Origin: Campylobacter geochelonis
GTDB lineage: Bacteria; Campylobacterota; Campylobacteria; Campylobacterales; Campylobacteraceae
Reading direction: 5' to 3'
Assembly: GCF_013201685.1 (NCBI RefSeq)
Contig: NZ_CP053844.1
Location: 620,001-684,000 of the forward strand
Length of the DNA stretch: 64,000 nucleotides
Every line of letters starts with the position of its first letter. Positions within the stretch are counted from its first letter, which is position 1. Below, piece by piece: positions 1-8,639 of the stretch. Below the pieces are notes generated by a model that saw only the letters and a program-made list of their open reading frames with translations, was not told the DNA's origin and did no database searches. The position numbers and the translations under genes are program-made.

Positions 1-370
1 CACAAGCCTACTTGATGATAACTCAAATTTCAAAAAATCAAAATTTGCTCTTTATAAAGCATATCACGATAAAAAAGAGAGATGGGGTGGCGATGCAAGC
101 AAAGCAGAGAATGTTGATGCGTTCTTAAAAACAGCATTAGATGCAATCGGTATGAGCAAGGCTGAGTTTGAAGCAGCGGTTAAAGATCCAAAAGTTCAAG
201 AACTACTTACAAAATGGGGTATGGATAATAACGGAGATGCATATAGCGTAGCTAAAATTCAAGGCGTTCCTGCGTTTGTTGTAAATGGAAAATACCTTAT
301 CAAAACAAGTTCGATTAGAGGTATAGACCAAATGGTAAATACAATCAACGAACTAAAAGCTATGAACTAA
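1..370 (+). CDS. DsbA-family thiol:disulfide oxidoreductase, C-terminal part (5' truncated by window)
   Basis: The reading frame is open from base 2 to the stop, so this is the last ~122 residues of a gene that begins before the window; the ATG at 152 is internal. The motif KIQGVPAFVVNGKY carries the cis-proline loop (GVPAFVV) that faces the active site in thioredoxin-fold DsbA proteins, followed by the usual closing strand and helix. The CXXC active site would lie upstream and is not visible. It would oxidise cysteine pairs of secreted proteins in the periplasm. The next gene, 29 bases downstream, is its likely membrane reoxidant, so the two probably form one operon. Confidence 0.85.
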   Translation, partial: TSLLDDNSNFKKSKFALYKAYHDKKERWGGDASKAENVDAFLKTALDAIGMSKAEFEAAVKDPKVQELLTKWGMDNNGDAYSVAKIQGVPAFVVNGKYLIKTSSIRGIDQMVNTINELKAMN

Positions 371-399
371 ATTTGGGCTAATACAAAAAGGAAAAAGTT

Positions 400-1050
400 A
401 TGAGTTTATGTCAAGATTTTAAAAGTGCGCCATTGCAAACGATTTCTAGATGGCAAGATCAGAGATTTTTATGGATAGTGATGGCTGTTGCGATGCTTGG
501 TATGGTTATACTAGCACACAGTTTTTTTCAAAACTATCTTTATATGTTGCCATGCGAACAGTGTGTTTATATACGTTTTTCAATGCTAGTAATGGCGCTT
601 GGCGGAATAATAGCTGCGATTAACCCTAAAAATATAGTTTTAAAAATTATAGGCTATGTTTTAGGAATTTATGGTGCGATTATAGGTATAGGATATAGTG
701 TTAAACTTCATGCTATCCATGAGGCGGTTCATGGAGATGATCCGTTTGGTGTACAGGGTTGCTCAACCGATCCAAACTTTCCGTTTGGTTTGCCTTTGGC
801 TCAGTGGTCTCCTGATTGGTTTAAACCAACTGGAGATTGTGGTTATGACTCACCAATCGTTCCTGATGGAGCAGAGCTTGATGCTATTCAGACATTTTTT
901 ACAAATTTCTACTCAGAAGGTTGGTATCTAATCCCATCTATGAAATTTGGCGATATGGCACAATGCACGCTTTTGGCGTATGTTGTATCGTTAGCTCTTT
1001 TGGTAGCGATGTTAGCTAGCTGGATTATCACAAAAGTTAAAAGTAAATAA
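400..1050 (+). CDS. dsbI: Disulfide bond formation membrane protein, DsbB/DsbI family
   Basis: A 216-residue inner-membrane protein with four predicted helices (about residues 24-43, 57-73, 80-102 and 190-212). The first periplasmic loop holds C52-E-Q-C55, the quinone-linked cysteine pair of DsbB. A long second periplasmic loop holds two more cysteines (GCSTD about residue 120; GDCGYD about residue 147), matching the second redox pair. DsbB proteins reoxidise DsbA and pass electrons to quinone. At 216 residues it is longer than E. coli DsbB (about 176) and nearer to DsbI, the partner of DsbL. The adjacent upstream DsbA-like gene supports a dedicated pair. A ribosome binding site (aaaaaggaaaaa) precedes the ATG. 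The DsbI rather than DsbB name is less certain than the family. Confidence 0.85.
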   Translation: MSLCQDFKSAPLQTISRWQDQRFLWIVMAVAMLGMVILAHSFFQNYLYMLPCEQCVYIRFSMLVMALGGIIAAINPKNIVLKIIGYVLGIYGAIIGIGYSVKLHAIHEAVHGDDPFGVQGCSTDPNFPFGLPLAQWSPDWFKPTGDCGYDSPIVPDGAELDAIQTFFTNFYSEGWYLIPSMKFGDMAQCTLLAYVVSLALLVAMLASWIITKVKSK

Positions 1051-1071
1051 AATATATCGGATTTTTATGCT

Positions 1072-1103
1072 GTGGCATGAGCTAGCGCTTGTGCCACTTT
1101 TTT
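1072..1103 (+). terminator. Rho-independent terminator after dsbI
   Basis: gtggca (1072-1077) pairs with tgccac (1092-1097), with an inner agc/gct pairing, followed by six T. It lies 22 bases after the dsbI stop. Confidence 0.75.
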
Positions 1104-1149
1104 ATTTAACAAATTTCAAATTTTAACCAAATTTCAAGTTTATTTTCTG

Positions 1150-1155
1150 TATAAT
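1150..1155 (+). promoter_or_regulatory. Candidate -10 box for atpE
   Basis: tgtataat, a perfect TATAAT preceded by TG, lies 75 bases before the atpE start and after the dsbI terminator, in a T-rich context typical of Campylobacter sigma-70 promoters. Confidence 0.55.
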
Positions 1156-1229
1156 ATCAAGTCTTAAATTTCTAGTAGGGGACTGATCCGAACGTTGTTT
1201 TAAGATGAAATTTATTTTAAGGATATTTT

Positions 1230-1574
1230 ATGAAAAAAATCGTTTTTTTCATGTTTGCACTTGTTGGTGTAGCTTTTGCAGCTGAGGGCGAGTTAGAGGC
1301 TTATACAACTGTGGCTTCTTTTTCTGCTATTGCTGTTGGTATAGCTTTAGGTTTTGCTGCACTTGGTGGTGCTGTTGGTATGGGTAATGCTGCTTCTGCA
1401 ACAATCTCAGGCATCGCAAGAAACCCAAGCGTAGCTAGCAAGCTTTCAACTACTATGTATATTTCTTTGGCGATGATCGAAGCGCAAGTTATTTATGCAC
1501 TTGTTATTTCATTTATCTTGCTTTATGCAAACCCGCTAATCACAGACGCATTTAGAGCTGCGGCTGGTGCTTAA
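1230..1574 (+). CDS. atpE: F1F0 ATP synthase subunit c
   Basis: A 114-residue proteolipid forming the rotating c-ring of ATP synthase. Two long hydrophobic helices (about 28-55 and 76-103) flank the polar RNP loop at residues 64-66 that contacts subunits gamma/epsilon. E84 in the second helix (SLAMIEAQV) is the proton-binding carboxylate. The first 18 residues (ending VAFAAEG) look like a signal sequence, an extension over the usual ~80-residue subunit c. The gene stands alone, apart from other atp genes, with its own promoter and a strong terminator. The start follows an aagga site. Confidence 0.95.
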   Translation: MKKIVFFMFALVGVAFAAEGELEAYTTVASFSAIAVGIALGFAALGGAVGMGNAASATISGIARNPSVASKLSTTMYISLAMIEAQVIYALVISFILLYANPLITDAFRAAAGA

Positions 1575-1580
1575 TACTAT

Positions 1581-1612
1581 TTTCCCGTAACTTTACGGGA
1601 AAACTCTTTTTT
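1581..1612 (+). terminator. Rho-independent terminator of atpE
   Basis: tttcccgtaa (1581-1590) pairs perfectly with ttacgggaaa (1593-1602), followed by a T-rich run. It separates atpE from the tRNA gene. Confidence 0.9.
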
Positions 1613-1624
1613 ATCTTTTTTTTT

Positions 1625-1708
1625 GCGACCGTGGTGGAATGGTAGACACGCTATCTTGAGGTGGTAGTGCTTTAGGGTGTACGAGTTCAAGTCTCGTCGG
1701 TCGCACCA
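1625..1708 (+). tRNA. tRNA-Leu (anticodon GAG)
   Basis: An 84-base cloverleaf. The acceptor stem gcgaccg/cggtcgc closes it, the anticodon stem ctatc/ggtag encloses the loop ttgaggt with anticodon GAG, there is a long class-II variable arm, and a T loop gttcaag. CCA is encoded at the 3' end. It reads CUU/CUC leucine codons. Confidence 0.95.
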
Positions 1709-1826
1709 TTAAATAATTTTTTAAGTTTAAATTTGTATTAAATACATTAAAATAACATAAGAAATTATTATTTTTTGTTCTTAACATATTTAAATAGCAT
1801 AAATAATCGTGAAAAAAGGAAAAACA

Positions 1827-2441
1827 ATGCCTATAAAAACGCCAACAGAACTTGGAAAAGAGCTTGGTAAAAAAGCAAAAGAGTTAAACCAAATTTTAGC
1901 AGAAATCGGATTTATAGAAGATTGTAATCAAGGCTGGAGATTAACCCAAAAAGGTAAAGCAAACGGTGGAATTCAAAACAATTATAAAGGGAATTTGAGT
2001 GTATATTGGGATGAAAATGTTAAAAATAACAAAATTTTAATCAATGCCTTAAACCCAAGCATAGAAACAAAAGATAGTGAAGAGCTTGATTTTAGAACTA
2101 AATTTAAAGCAGAGTATAGAACTCAAAGTGGGCATTTTGTAAGAAGCAGAGCTGAGGTTATAATCGCTGATTATCTGTATCATTCATATATTATGTTTGC
2201 GTATGAGAGGCGAGTTCCGATTGAAGCTGATATGTATTGTGATTTTTTCTTGCCTAAATGCGAGGTTTATATAGAATTTTGGGGTTATGAGGATGACGAA
2301 AAATATACAACAAGAAAAAGAAAAAAGATAGAAATTTATCAAAAAGAGAGCCTAAATTTAATTCAAATCGATAATAAGTCGATTAATAATCTTGATGATT
2401 TTTTGCCAAAAGAGCTTTTAAAATTTGGTATGAAAATTTAG
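1827..2441 (+). CDS. Winged-helix plus PD-(D/E)XK nuclease-like protein, function unknown
   Basis: A 204-residue protein I cannot name. Residues 5-50 (TELGKELGKKAKELNQILAE...WRLTQKGKANGGI) resemble the small winged-helix DNA-binding module found at the end of phage antirepressors. Residues 104-185 resemble a PD-(D/E)XK nuclease fold: R-S-R-A-E110, then D139-F, then E150-F-W-G, then a lysine/arginine-rich helix, as in helicase-associated and VSR-like nucleases. An upstream in-frame GTG at 1809 is possible, but the aaaaagga site at 1813-1820 sits correctly for ATG 1827. The gene stands alone next to a tRNA and before long non-coding DNA, which suggests acquired DNA. Domain calls are by motif shape only. 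Confidence 0.6.
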   Translation: MPIKTPTELGKELGKKAKELNQILAEIGFIEDCNQGWRLTQKGKANGGIQNNYKGNLSVYWDENVKNNKILINALNPSIETKDSEELDFRTKFKAEYRTQSGHFVRSRAEVIIADYLYHSYIMFAYERRVPIEADMYCDFFLPKCEVYIEFWGYEDDEKYTTRKRKKIEIYQKESLNLIQIDNKSINNLDDFLPKELLKFGMKI

Positions 2442-3523
2442 TAGCTTTTTTGGATAAAGTACACGATAGTTTAGCTATTTGAAATGGTTTTATTAATATA
2501 AAATGTAAATTTAAACAGATTATCATATATTTTCGTAGTTTGCAAAACTCTTTATTTTAGAAAATTATTTAGGTTAGAATAATTATAATCTATTAAAATA
2601 TTATTATCGTGTGAAAAGGTGATTCTTTATATTCGTGTCGCTTAAAACTAGATAAATTTTTATCAATTTTAAAAAATATTATAAATTTAAATTAATTCGC
2701 AAATGATATGGTTGATTATGTATATTTAAATTCGCTATTATGTAATTGGAGAGTTAAAAGATATTTATAAATGATTTTACGAAAGATACAAACTTGCGTT
2801 GTTTATAAGAAGAAATTCTAGTTTCTGTAGATAGCGATAGACTACAACATTGGCAAAACTTTAATCGGCTAAAAAAGTATAAAATAAAATTTGATAAAAC
2901 AAGTTAAATGCTATTTTGATTGATAAAGTATTTGTCTTAACATCTTTTTCTATATTTTTTAATATTATAATTGTATAGCTGTTTTATAAGTTTTAATTCT
3001 ATTATAAAATATAGTTTGATAAAAGATTTTAAAAAATTACACTAAAAATTTAGATGAAAAGGTTTGTTTCAATGTTTTTATAAAATAAATAAAATTACTA
3101 ATGCGAATAAATATGCCACATCATATAAATTTCAAAGTGGAAATTCGCAAGATTTGTTATTTTAACTAAATTTAATTATATGTTTAAAATCATTAATATT
3201 TTTTATAAAAATATCTTGTTTGCTGGATTTAGCAATGGTTAATTTAGCGATATTTTTTAAAAGTTTAAAATTTTTATAACAAAACTAAAAACAAAATCTA
3301 AAAAGCAGCTTGTTGCTAAATAGAAAAATCTATCAAGCCGTTAAGCTAATTTTTAAATTAAACTCAAAATTTGACAAGTTTAGAATTTAACAATTTTTAG
3401 CTTTATTTTTTATCACTGCTAATCAATCTAGCAAATTATATTTAAAATCTTTAACTTGCAGACTTGTTTATATGATATTTTAATTTTAAAAGTTGATAAA
3501 TGAGAAGTTTTATTTATGAAAAT
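2442..3523. other. Long AT-rich intergenic region with coding-like relics
   Basis: No intact gene is seen. Two short open stretches without start codons read like coding relics: 2809-2907 (EEILVSVDSDRLQHWQNFNR...) and 3058-3165 (ends NANKYATSYKFQSGNSQDLL). They point to decayed genes, but I recognise no family. No RNA gene or tRNA 3'-end duplicate (att) is seen. Confidence 0.4.
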
Positions 3524-3562
3524 AGCTAAATTTATAAGTTAAAAACTCTTATAAATTTAGCT
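3524..3562 (-). terminator. Probable terminator of the HIT gene
   Basis: A perfect 15-base inverted repeat (agctaaatttataag, 3524-3538, with 3548-3562; 9-base loop). On the minus strand it is followed by attttc and lies 64 bases past the HIT stop. Confidence 0.6.
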
Positions 3563-3625
3563 TTAGTTTAACAAAATTACATAGTTAAAATAAATTTTGA
3601 AGCGATTTTGACCAAATTTTTACGT

Positions 3626-3985
3626 TTAAAATCCATCTTTCATATTATTTCCGCTTGCTTGTTCCCACTCAAGTTTTGTGCCACCAAGAAGGTGAAAATG
3701 CAGATGAGGCACCTCTTGACCACCATTTTCGCCGCAGTTACAAACTAGCCTATATCCGCTTTTATCAACGCCCATTTTTCTTGCGACCTCTTTGATAAAC
3801 TCGCTCATCTCGCTCATTAGCGATGTATCCATCTCTTGAAAATTTTCATAGCATTTTTTTGGAATTATAAGTATGTGAATGGGTGCTTTTGGGTTTATGT
3901 CGTGGAAAGCTAAAAATTTATCATTTTCTAAAACTTTGTTGCTCGGAATCTCGCCATCGACGATTTTTTCAAATACATTTTTCAT
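3626..3985 (-). CDS. HIT-family nucleotide hydrolase (HinT type)
   Basis: A 119-residue histidine triad protein. The signature H94-L-H96-F-H98-LLGG is intact near the C terminus, with the conserved N-terminal F-x-K-I-(V)-x-G-E-I-P-S and the HDI-P-KAP-H-I-L-I-IPK strand region. HinT proteins are cytoplasmic purine nucleoside phosphoramidases. The length fits the short single-domain HinT class. It is transcribed away from the ankyrin gene; a minus-strand TATAAT lies 33 bases upstream, and the start follows an aggag site. In C. jejuni a HIT gene also sits beside pheS. Confidence 0.9.
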   Translation of the reverse strand: MKNVFEKIVDGEIPSNKVLENDKFLAFHDINPKAPIHILIIPKKCYENFQEMDTSLMSEMSEFIKEVARKMGVDKSGYRLVCNCGENGGQEVPHLHFHLLGGTKLEWEQASGNNMKDGF

Positions 3986-4017
3986 AATCTTCTCCTAATT
4001 AGTTTTTAATAGCTAAA

Positions 4018-4023
4018 ATTATA
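4018..4023 (-). promoter_or_regulatory. Candidate -10 box for the HIT gene
   Basis: attata on the plus strand reads TATAAT on the minus strand, 33 bases before the HIT start codon. Confidence 0.5.
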
Positions 4024-4054
4024 ACTAAATTTGGCAAATTTTTCATAACCTAAT

Positions 4055-4082
4055 CTTCCTTTTATCGATTTTTTAATAAAAT
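4055..4082 (+). promoter_or_regulatory. Promoter-like box shared with the pheS upstream region
   Basis: cttccttttatc, then a T-run, then aataaaat. The same 28-base arrangement (24/28 identical by eye) occurs at 5263-5290 upstream of pheS. Here it lies 41 bases before the ankyrin gene. Confidence 0.4.
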
Positions 4083-4122
4083 TAAATAAATTTAAGAAAA
4101 AATTTAAATAAAAGGATTTTGC

Positions 4123-4803
4123 ATGGTAAAAACTCTATTTTTACTGCCGATTTTTACTATCTTTACTTATAGCGTGCTTTTTGCTTTTCCAGCCGATTCT
4201 TTTGGGCAAAACCCAAAGGACATTTTCTACGCTATTGAGAAAGGTGACACGGATTTATTAAAAAATATCTTAAAATCTAAGCCAAATTTAGAAGCTAAAA
4301 ACTCCCAAGGACAAACGCCGCTGATGTATGCAACTTATAAATTTAACAACGAAATAGCATTTTTGTTAATCGATGCTGGCGCGTCTGTAAATACGCAAGA
4401 TAATATGCTAAATAGCCCATTTTTATACGCTGGAGCGCAAGGAAATTTAGAGCTTGTTAAAAAGGCTTTAAAACATGGAGCTGATTTTAATGTTTTTAAC
4501 AGATACGGCGGCACAGCGCTTATACCTGCTGCTGAAAAAGGACATCTTGAAGTGGTAAAACTTTTAGTAAATACACCAAATTTTCCAAAAGATCATATAA
4601 ATAACCTTGGCTGGACTGCGCTTTTAGAAGCTGTTATTTTAGGAAGTGGTGGTAAAGTTCACACGCAAATCGTTCAAGAGCTAGTAAATGGCGGATGCGA
4701 TGTCAATATAGCCGATAGAGATGGTGTTACGGCGCTTAAACATGCTAAAAACCGTGGCTATGAAAAGATAGTCAAAATTTTAGAAAAGGCTGGTGCTAGA
4801 TAA
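4123..4803 (+). CDS. Periplasmic ankyrin-repeat protein
   Basis: A 226-residue protein with a hydrophobic N-terminal signal sequence (about residues 1-22, ending near LFAFPADS), then about five ankyrin repeats from residue 33. Repeat cores are visible as NSQGQTPLMYA, NSPFLYAGAQGNLELVKKAL, GGTALIPAAEKGHLEVVKLL, LGWTALLEAV and DRDGVTALKHAKNRGYEKIV. Ankyrin repeats form protein-binding surfaces; the partner is unknown. Campylobacter carries similar exported ankyrin proteins, one near katA, but there is no catalase gene here. The start follows aaaagga. It is monocistronic, with its own terminator. Confidence 0.85.
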   Translation: MVKTLFLLPIFTIFTYSVLFAFPADSFGQNPKDIFYAIEKGDTDLLKNILKSKPNLEAKNSQGQTPLMYATYKFNNEIAFLLIDAGASVNTQDNMLNSPFLYAGAQGNLELVKKALKHGADFNVFNRYGGTALIPAAEKGHLEVVKLLVNTPNFPKDHINNLGWTALLEAVILGSGGKVHTQIVQELVNGGCDVNIADRDGVTALKHAKNRGYEKIVKILEKAGAR

Positions 4804-4817
4804 AATAATATTATAAA

Positions 4818-4850
4818 AGTAGTAAAATTTATTAAATTTAACTACTTTTT
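4818..4850 (+). terminator. Terminator of the ankyrin gene
   Basis: agtagt-a-aaattt pairs with aaattt-a-actact (one A/A mismatch), followed by ttttt; 15 bases past the stop codon. Confidence 0.7.
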
Positions 4851-5262
4851 GTAGAGGTTTTAAAAATATTTTTTTAGCTGCTTTTGGTTAGAATTTTAAT
4901 GTCATTTCTACTACAATATGTAGTTAAGATTTATTAAATTTAGCTATTTTTAGCCAAAATTTTAGCTAGTTTTATACTAAATTTTCATCGTTTCATCTGC
5001 TTATGATAGTAAATTTAGAAAAATATTAAGAGTTTGGCCTTTATAAATTTAAAACCAAGTTTTATTGCCACGGTTACAAAAATCCATATCAACTAAATTA
5101 GCTATTTTAAATTTAAAGCGTAGAAAATTTCTACCAAGGTTAAAGTTTTAAAATAGCTTTAAAATAGAAGCTTTTTATGTTTTTTGCTCGAAATTTAGCA
5201 CTTCTTTGGCGCGCTAAATTTAGAATTTATAGTGAAATTTACTAAATTTGATGCAACTTTAC
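4851..5262. other. AT-rich intergenic region upstream of pheS
   Basis: About 410 bases with no open frame of note, no tRNA and no repeat array. Short runs of the genome-common word aaatttag recur. I see no leader peptide or riboswitch-like structure. Confidence 0.4.
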
Positions 5263-5290
5263 CTTCCTTTTATCATTTTTACAATAAAAT
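5263..5290 (+). promoter_or_regulatory. Promoter-like box upstream of pheS
   Basis: cttccttttatcatttttacaataaaat in two parts: a pyrimidine-rich stretch and an acaataaaat -10-like element 33 bases before the GTG start. A close copy precedes the ankyrin gene at 4055-4082. Confidence 0.45.
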
Positions 5291-5322
5291 CAACAGAAAT
5301 TTATTTATTGTAAGGAAGTCGA

Positions 5323-6315
5323 GTGAACGAGTTAATAAATAGGATAAATTCGTCTGCTAGTCTTGATGAGCTAGACAAGATTAGAGTTGAGCTTTTTGGA
5401 AAAAAAGGCTTGATAACGAGCGAATTTGCTAAACTTAAAAGCATACCTGCTGATGAAAAAAAGGCATTTGCTGATGAGTTAAATAAACGAAGAGATGTGT
5501 TTAACGAAGCTATTTTGGCTAAAAAAACAGAGCTTGATTTTATAGAGTTAAAAGCCAGAATGAAAGCTGAATCGATAGATGTAACTTTATTTGACGAGAG
5601 TCGCGATATAGGCGCACTTCATCCGGTTATGTCAACTATGGATAATATTATCGAGTATTTTTTAGCACAAAATTTTTCTATCGAGACAGGACCTTTGATA
5701 GAGGATGATTTTCATAACTTCGAAGCGCTAAATTTACCTAAGTATCACCCCGCGCGCGATATGCAAGATACGTTTTATATAAATGATAAAAGGCTTTTGC
5801 GAACTCACACTAGCCCAGTTCAAATCCGCACTATGGAAAACTCAAAACCGCCTATTCGTATGATTTGTCCAGGTGCTGTTTTTAGAAGAGATATGGATTT
5901 AACCCATACTCCGATGTTTCACCAAGTTGAAGGACTTGTTGTAGATGATGGAAATGGCGTTAGTTTTGCAAATTTAAAACACATTTTAGAGGACTTTTTG
6001 CGCTATATGTTTGGTGATGTTAAGGTGCGTTTTCGCCCTAGTTTTTTCCCATTTACCGAGCCTTCAACCGAAGTTGATATAAGTTGTATATTTTGCAAAG
6101 GCAAGGGTTGTAGAGTTTGTTCGCACACTGGTTGGCTTGAAGTTTTGGGCAGTGGTGAAGTAGATCCAAATGTGTTTAAACATGTAGGATATAAAAATGT
6201 AAGCGGATATGCCTTTGGTTTGGGTGTTGAACGATTTGCTATGCTTTTGTATGGAGTTCCTGATTTAAGGTCGCTTTTTGAGGGAGATTTAAGATTATTG
6301 GAGCAATTTAAATGA
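5323..6315 (+). CDS. pheS: Phenylalanyl-tRNA synthetase alpha subunit
   Basis: A 330-residue class II synthetase catalytic subunit; charges tRNA-Phe as an alpha2beta2 enzyme with PheT. An N-terminal coiled coil (1-80) is followed by motif 2 ([12 protein letters not shown] ... GAVFRRD) and motif 3 ([18 protein letters not shown]) near the C terminus. [13 protein letters not shown] cysteine cluster around residue 245 is present, as in many bacterial PheS. The start is GTG, supported by aaggaag 5 bases upstream. The stop overlaps pheT by ATGA. First gene of the pheS-pheT-aroA-ispH operon. Confidence 0.97.
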   Translation: MNELINRINSSASLDELDKIRVELFGKKGLITSEFAKLKSIPADEKKAFADELNKRRDVFNEAILAKKTELDFIELKARMKAESIDVTLFDESRDIGALHPVMSTMDNIIEYFLAQNFSIETGPLIEDDFHNFEALNLPKYHPARDMQDTFYINDKRLLRTHTSPVQIRTMENSKPPIRMICPGAVFRRDMDLTHTPMFHQVEGLVVDDGNGVSFANLKHILEDFLRYMFGDVKVRFRPSFFPFTEPSTEVDISCIFCKGKGCRVCSHTGWLEVLGSGEVDPNVFKHVGYKNVSGYAFGLGVERFAMLLYGVPDLRSLFEGDLRLLEQFK

Positions 6316-8639
6316 TAATAACAAGAGGTTGGCTACAAGAGTGGCTTGATGTTTCAAAAATAAGCAGTGAAAAGATAACGCAAACTTTGAATTCTATCGG
6401 ACTTGAAGTAGATAGCTATGAAGAGGTTAGAATTCCAGAAAAAGTAGTCATTGGCTATGTAAAAAGCAAGAGAAAACACGAAGATTCTGATAAACTTAGC
6501 GTTTGTGAAGTAGACGTAGCAAATGAGGTTTTGCAAATCGTTTGTGGAGCTAAAAATGTCGAAGCAGGGCAGTATGTGGCAGTGAGTTTGGTTGGTGCAA
6601 AGCTTCCAAATGGGCTTGTTATCAAACCAGCTAAGCTAAGAGGCGTTCAAAGTAACGGTATGATATGCTCTTCAACCGAGCTTGGACTTGCTAAGATAAA
6701 TGAAGGCATTATGGTTTTAGATAGCAGTATCGGAGACTTGGTTTTAGGGTGCGAGCTTAAAGAATATCCAGCACTAAATGATGATATTATCGAAATCGAA
6801 CTAACTCCAAACAGAGGAGATTGTCTAAGTATATATGGCGTAGCAAGGGACTTGAGTGCGGCATTTGATCTTCCTATAAAAGAGGTTGTATATAGCGAGC
6901 AAGATGGGCTTTTGGGTATTGGGCGTGTGCTTTCTGTTCGCTCAAATGATATAACCGACAGCTCGTTTCAATACCGCGCATTTGGCATAAAAGGAAATTT
7001 CAAAATCGACTTAGTAAAATCGCTTAGAATGAGCGTAGCAGGCATAGCAAAAGAGTGTCCTATAGATAGTTTGCTTTCATATACGACATATTCAACTGGA
7101 GTTTTACTTCGTGCTTATGATGGCGATAAAATTTCAAAAGATGGCGCTAAAATAACATTTGATATACATAAAGAAAAGCATGGAAACTGCGCGATATATT
7201 ACGATAAAGAGTGCTTATCACTAGCTGGAATTTCTCAAAATGATTTAGCTAGAGTGTGTAAAAGCTCAAAAACAATCATTATAGAAGCGAGCTATACAGA
7301 TCCAAAAGTCATAGCAGTAGCGACAAATGAAGATAAAAGTTTAAAAGGCGATGAGCAAGTTTACCGCTCAAGTAGAGGAAGTGAACCAAATTTAAGCTTA
7401 GGAGGGGATTATATCTTTAATATACTCTCAAAAATGTCAGACGTAAGCTTATATAGTGGCTCTCAACAACTTTTGATAAACAAAGAGGCAAAAATCGTAA
7501 GCTTTAGCATAGATGAAATGAACGCTATAATAGGTCATGATGTGCCTAGAAATGATGCTGTTAAGATACTTAAAAAGCTTGGTTTTGATGTGAGTTTAGA
7601 GCAAGAGCTTATAAATGTAAAAATTCCAGCCTTTAGACACGATATAGAAAATGTTTATGATATAGCAGAAGAGGTTGTTAGAATCGTAGGTATTGATAAT
7701 ATCCCATCAAAACCGCTTGTCTTTAGCGAGAAAAATAGGCTCAATGAGTCATTTTATAACTATAAAAACAGAAGAGTTATAAGGATAAAAGCGGCTGGAA
7801 GTGGGTTTTTTGAGTGCGTTCACTATGTTTTTGATAATGAGGCGGATTTATTAAATTTAGGTTTTAAAAAGTGCAAAGTGTCGATTTTAAATCCGATAAA
7901 TAGCGAGCTTAGCGTATTTAGACCAACTTTAATCAACCACTTTTTACACTCATGCGAAAGAAATATCAAAAACTCAAGAAAATCGGTTAAGCTTTTTGAA
8001 ATCGGAACAGTGTTTGATGAGAATGCAAACGAAAGCGATAATGTCGCGTTTTTAGCTAGTGGATTTATAAATGATGCTAGTTTATTAAATGGCGCAAAAC
8101 CAAAAGAGGTGGATTTTATCTACTTTGCATCAAAGGTTCAAGCGGTCATTGGTAAATTTAAATGCGAAATTCCAAAAGAGAAAATTCCATATCTAAGCGA
8201 ATTTGAACAAGCAAATGTAGTACAAAATGGCAAGGTTGTCGGATACATCGGAAGGGTTGATTTAGGGCTTGAAGCAAAGCTTGATTTGCCTAAGACTTAT
8301 GTTTGTGAGCTTAAATTTAAAGAGCTTAAATTTGATGATATTGTGGCTAAATCTTACTCTAAATTCCCAAGCATCAGCAGAGATTTGAGCCTTATAGTTC
8401 CACAAGATATGCGATATGAAAAGGTTAGAGAGTGTATAAGCTTACTAGATATTAAAAACCTTAAATCATTTAGCGTGGTTGATATTTATACAGATAAAAG
8501 CCTTGAAAATCATAGTAGTATAACTATTAAATTTACATTTCAAGATATGGAAAAAACTCTTGAAGATGCCGATATAACAGGTGCAATAGAGCTTATTTTA
8601 AAAGAGTTGAAAGAAAAATTAAATATAGGAATTAGATGA
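6312..8639 (+). CDS. pheT: Phenylalanyl-tRNA synthetase beta subunit
   Basis: A 775-residue subunit of normal full length. An EMAP/OB-fold tRNA-binding domain (about 40-150, with [21 protein letters not shown]) leads, followed by the B3/B4 editing region, the B5 DNA-binding-like domain (about 395-470), the catalytic-like core, and a C-terminal ferredoxin-fold anticodon-binding domain (about 680-775, starting [15 protein letters not shown]). It overlaps pheS and aroA by 4 bases each, so translation is probably coupled. Confidence 0.97.
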   Translation: MIITRGWLQEWLDVSKISSEKITQTLNSIGLEVDSYEEVRIPEKVVIGYVKSKRKHEDSDKLSVCEVDVANEVLQIVCGAKNVEAGQYVAVSLVGAKLPNGLVIKPAKLRGVQSNGMICSSTELGLAKINEGIMVLDSSIGDLVLGCELKEYPALNDDIIEIELTPNRGDCLSIYGVARDLSAAFDLPIKEVVYSEQDGLLGIGRVLSVRSNDITDSSFQYRAFGIKGNFKIDLVKSLRMSVAGIAKECPIDSLLSYTTYSTGVLLRAYDGDKISKDGAKITFDIHKEKHGNCAIYYDKECLSLAGISQNDLARVCKSSKTIIIEASYTDPKVIAVATNEDKSLKGDEQVYRSSRGSEPNLSLGGDYIFNILSKMSDVSLYSGSQQLLINKEAKIVSFSIDEMNAIIGHDVPRNDAVKILKKLGFDVSLEQELINVKIPAFRHDIENVYDIAEEVVRIVGIDNIPSKPLVFSEKNRLNESFYNYKNRRVIRIKAAGSGFFECVHYVFDNEADLLNLGFKKCKVSILNPINSELSVFRPTLINHFLHSCERNIKNSRKSVKLFEIGTVFDENANESDNVAFLASGFINDASLLNGAKPKEVDFIYFASKVQAVIGKFKCEIPKEKIPYLSEFEQANVVQNGKVVGYIGRVDLGLEAKLDLPKTYVCELKFKELKFDDIVAKSYSKFPSISRDLSLIVPQDMRYEKVRECISLLDIKNLKSFSVVDIYTDKSLENHSSITIKFTFQDMEKTLEDADITGAIELILKELKEKLNIGIR

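Noticed and set aside
1625-3625. tRNA-Leu as an attachment site with a repeated 3' end
   Set aside because: I searched by eye for the tRNA 3' sequence (gtctcgtcggtcgcacca) downstream and found no second copy in the window; no integrase is present.
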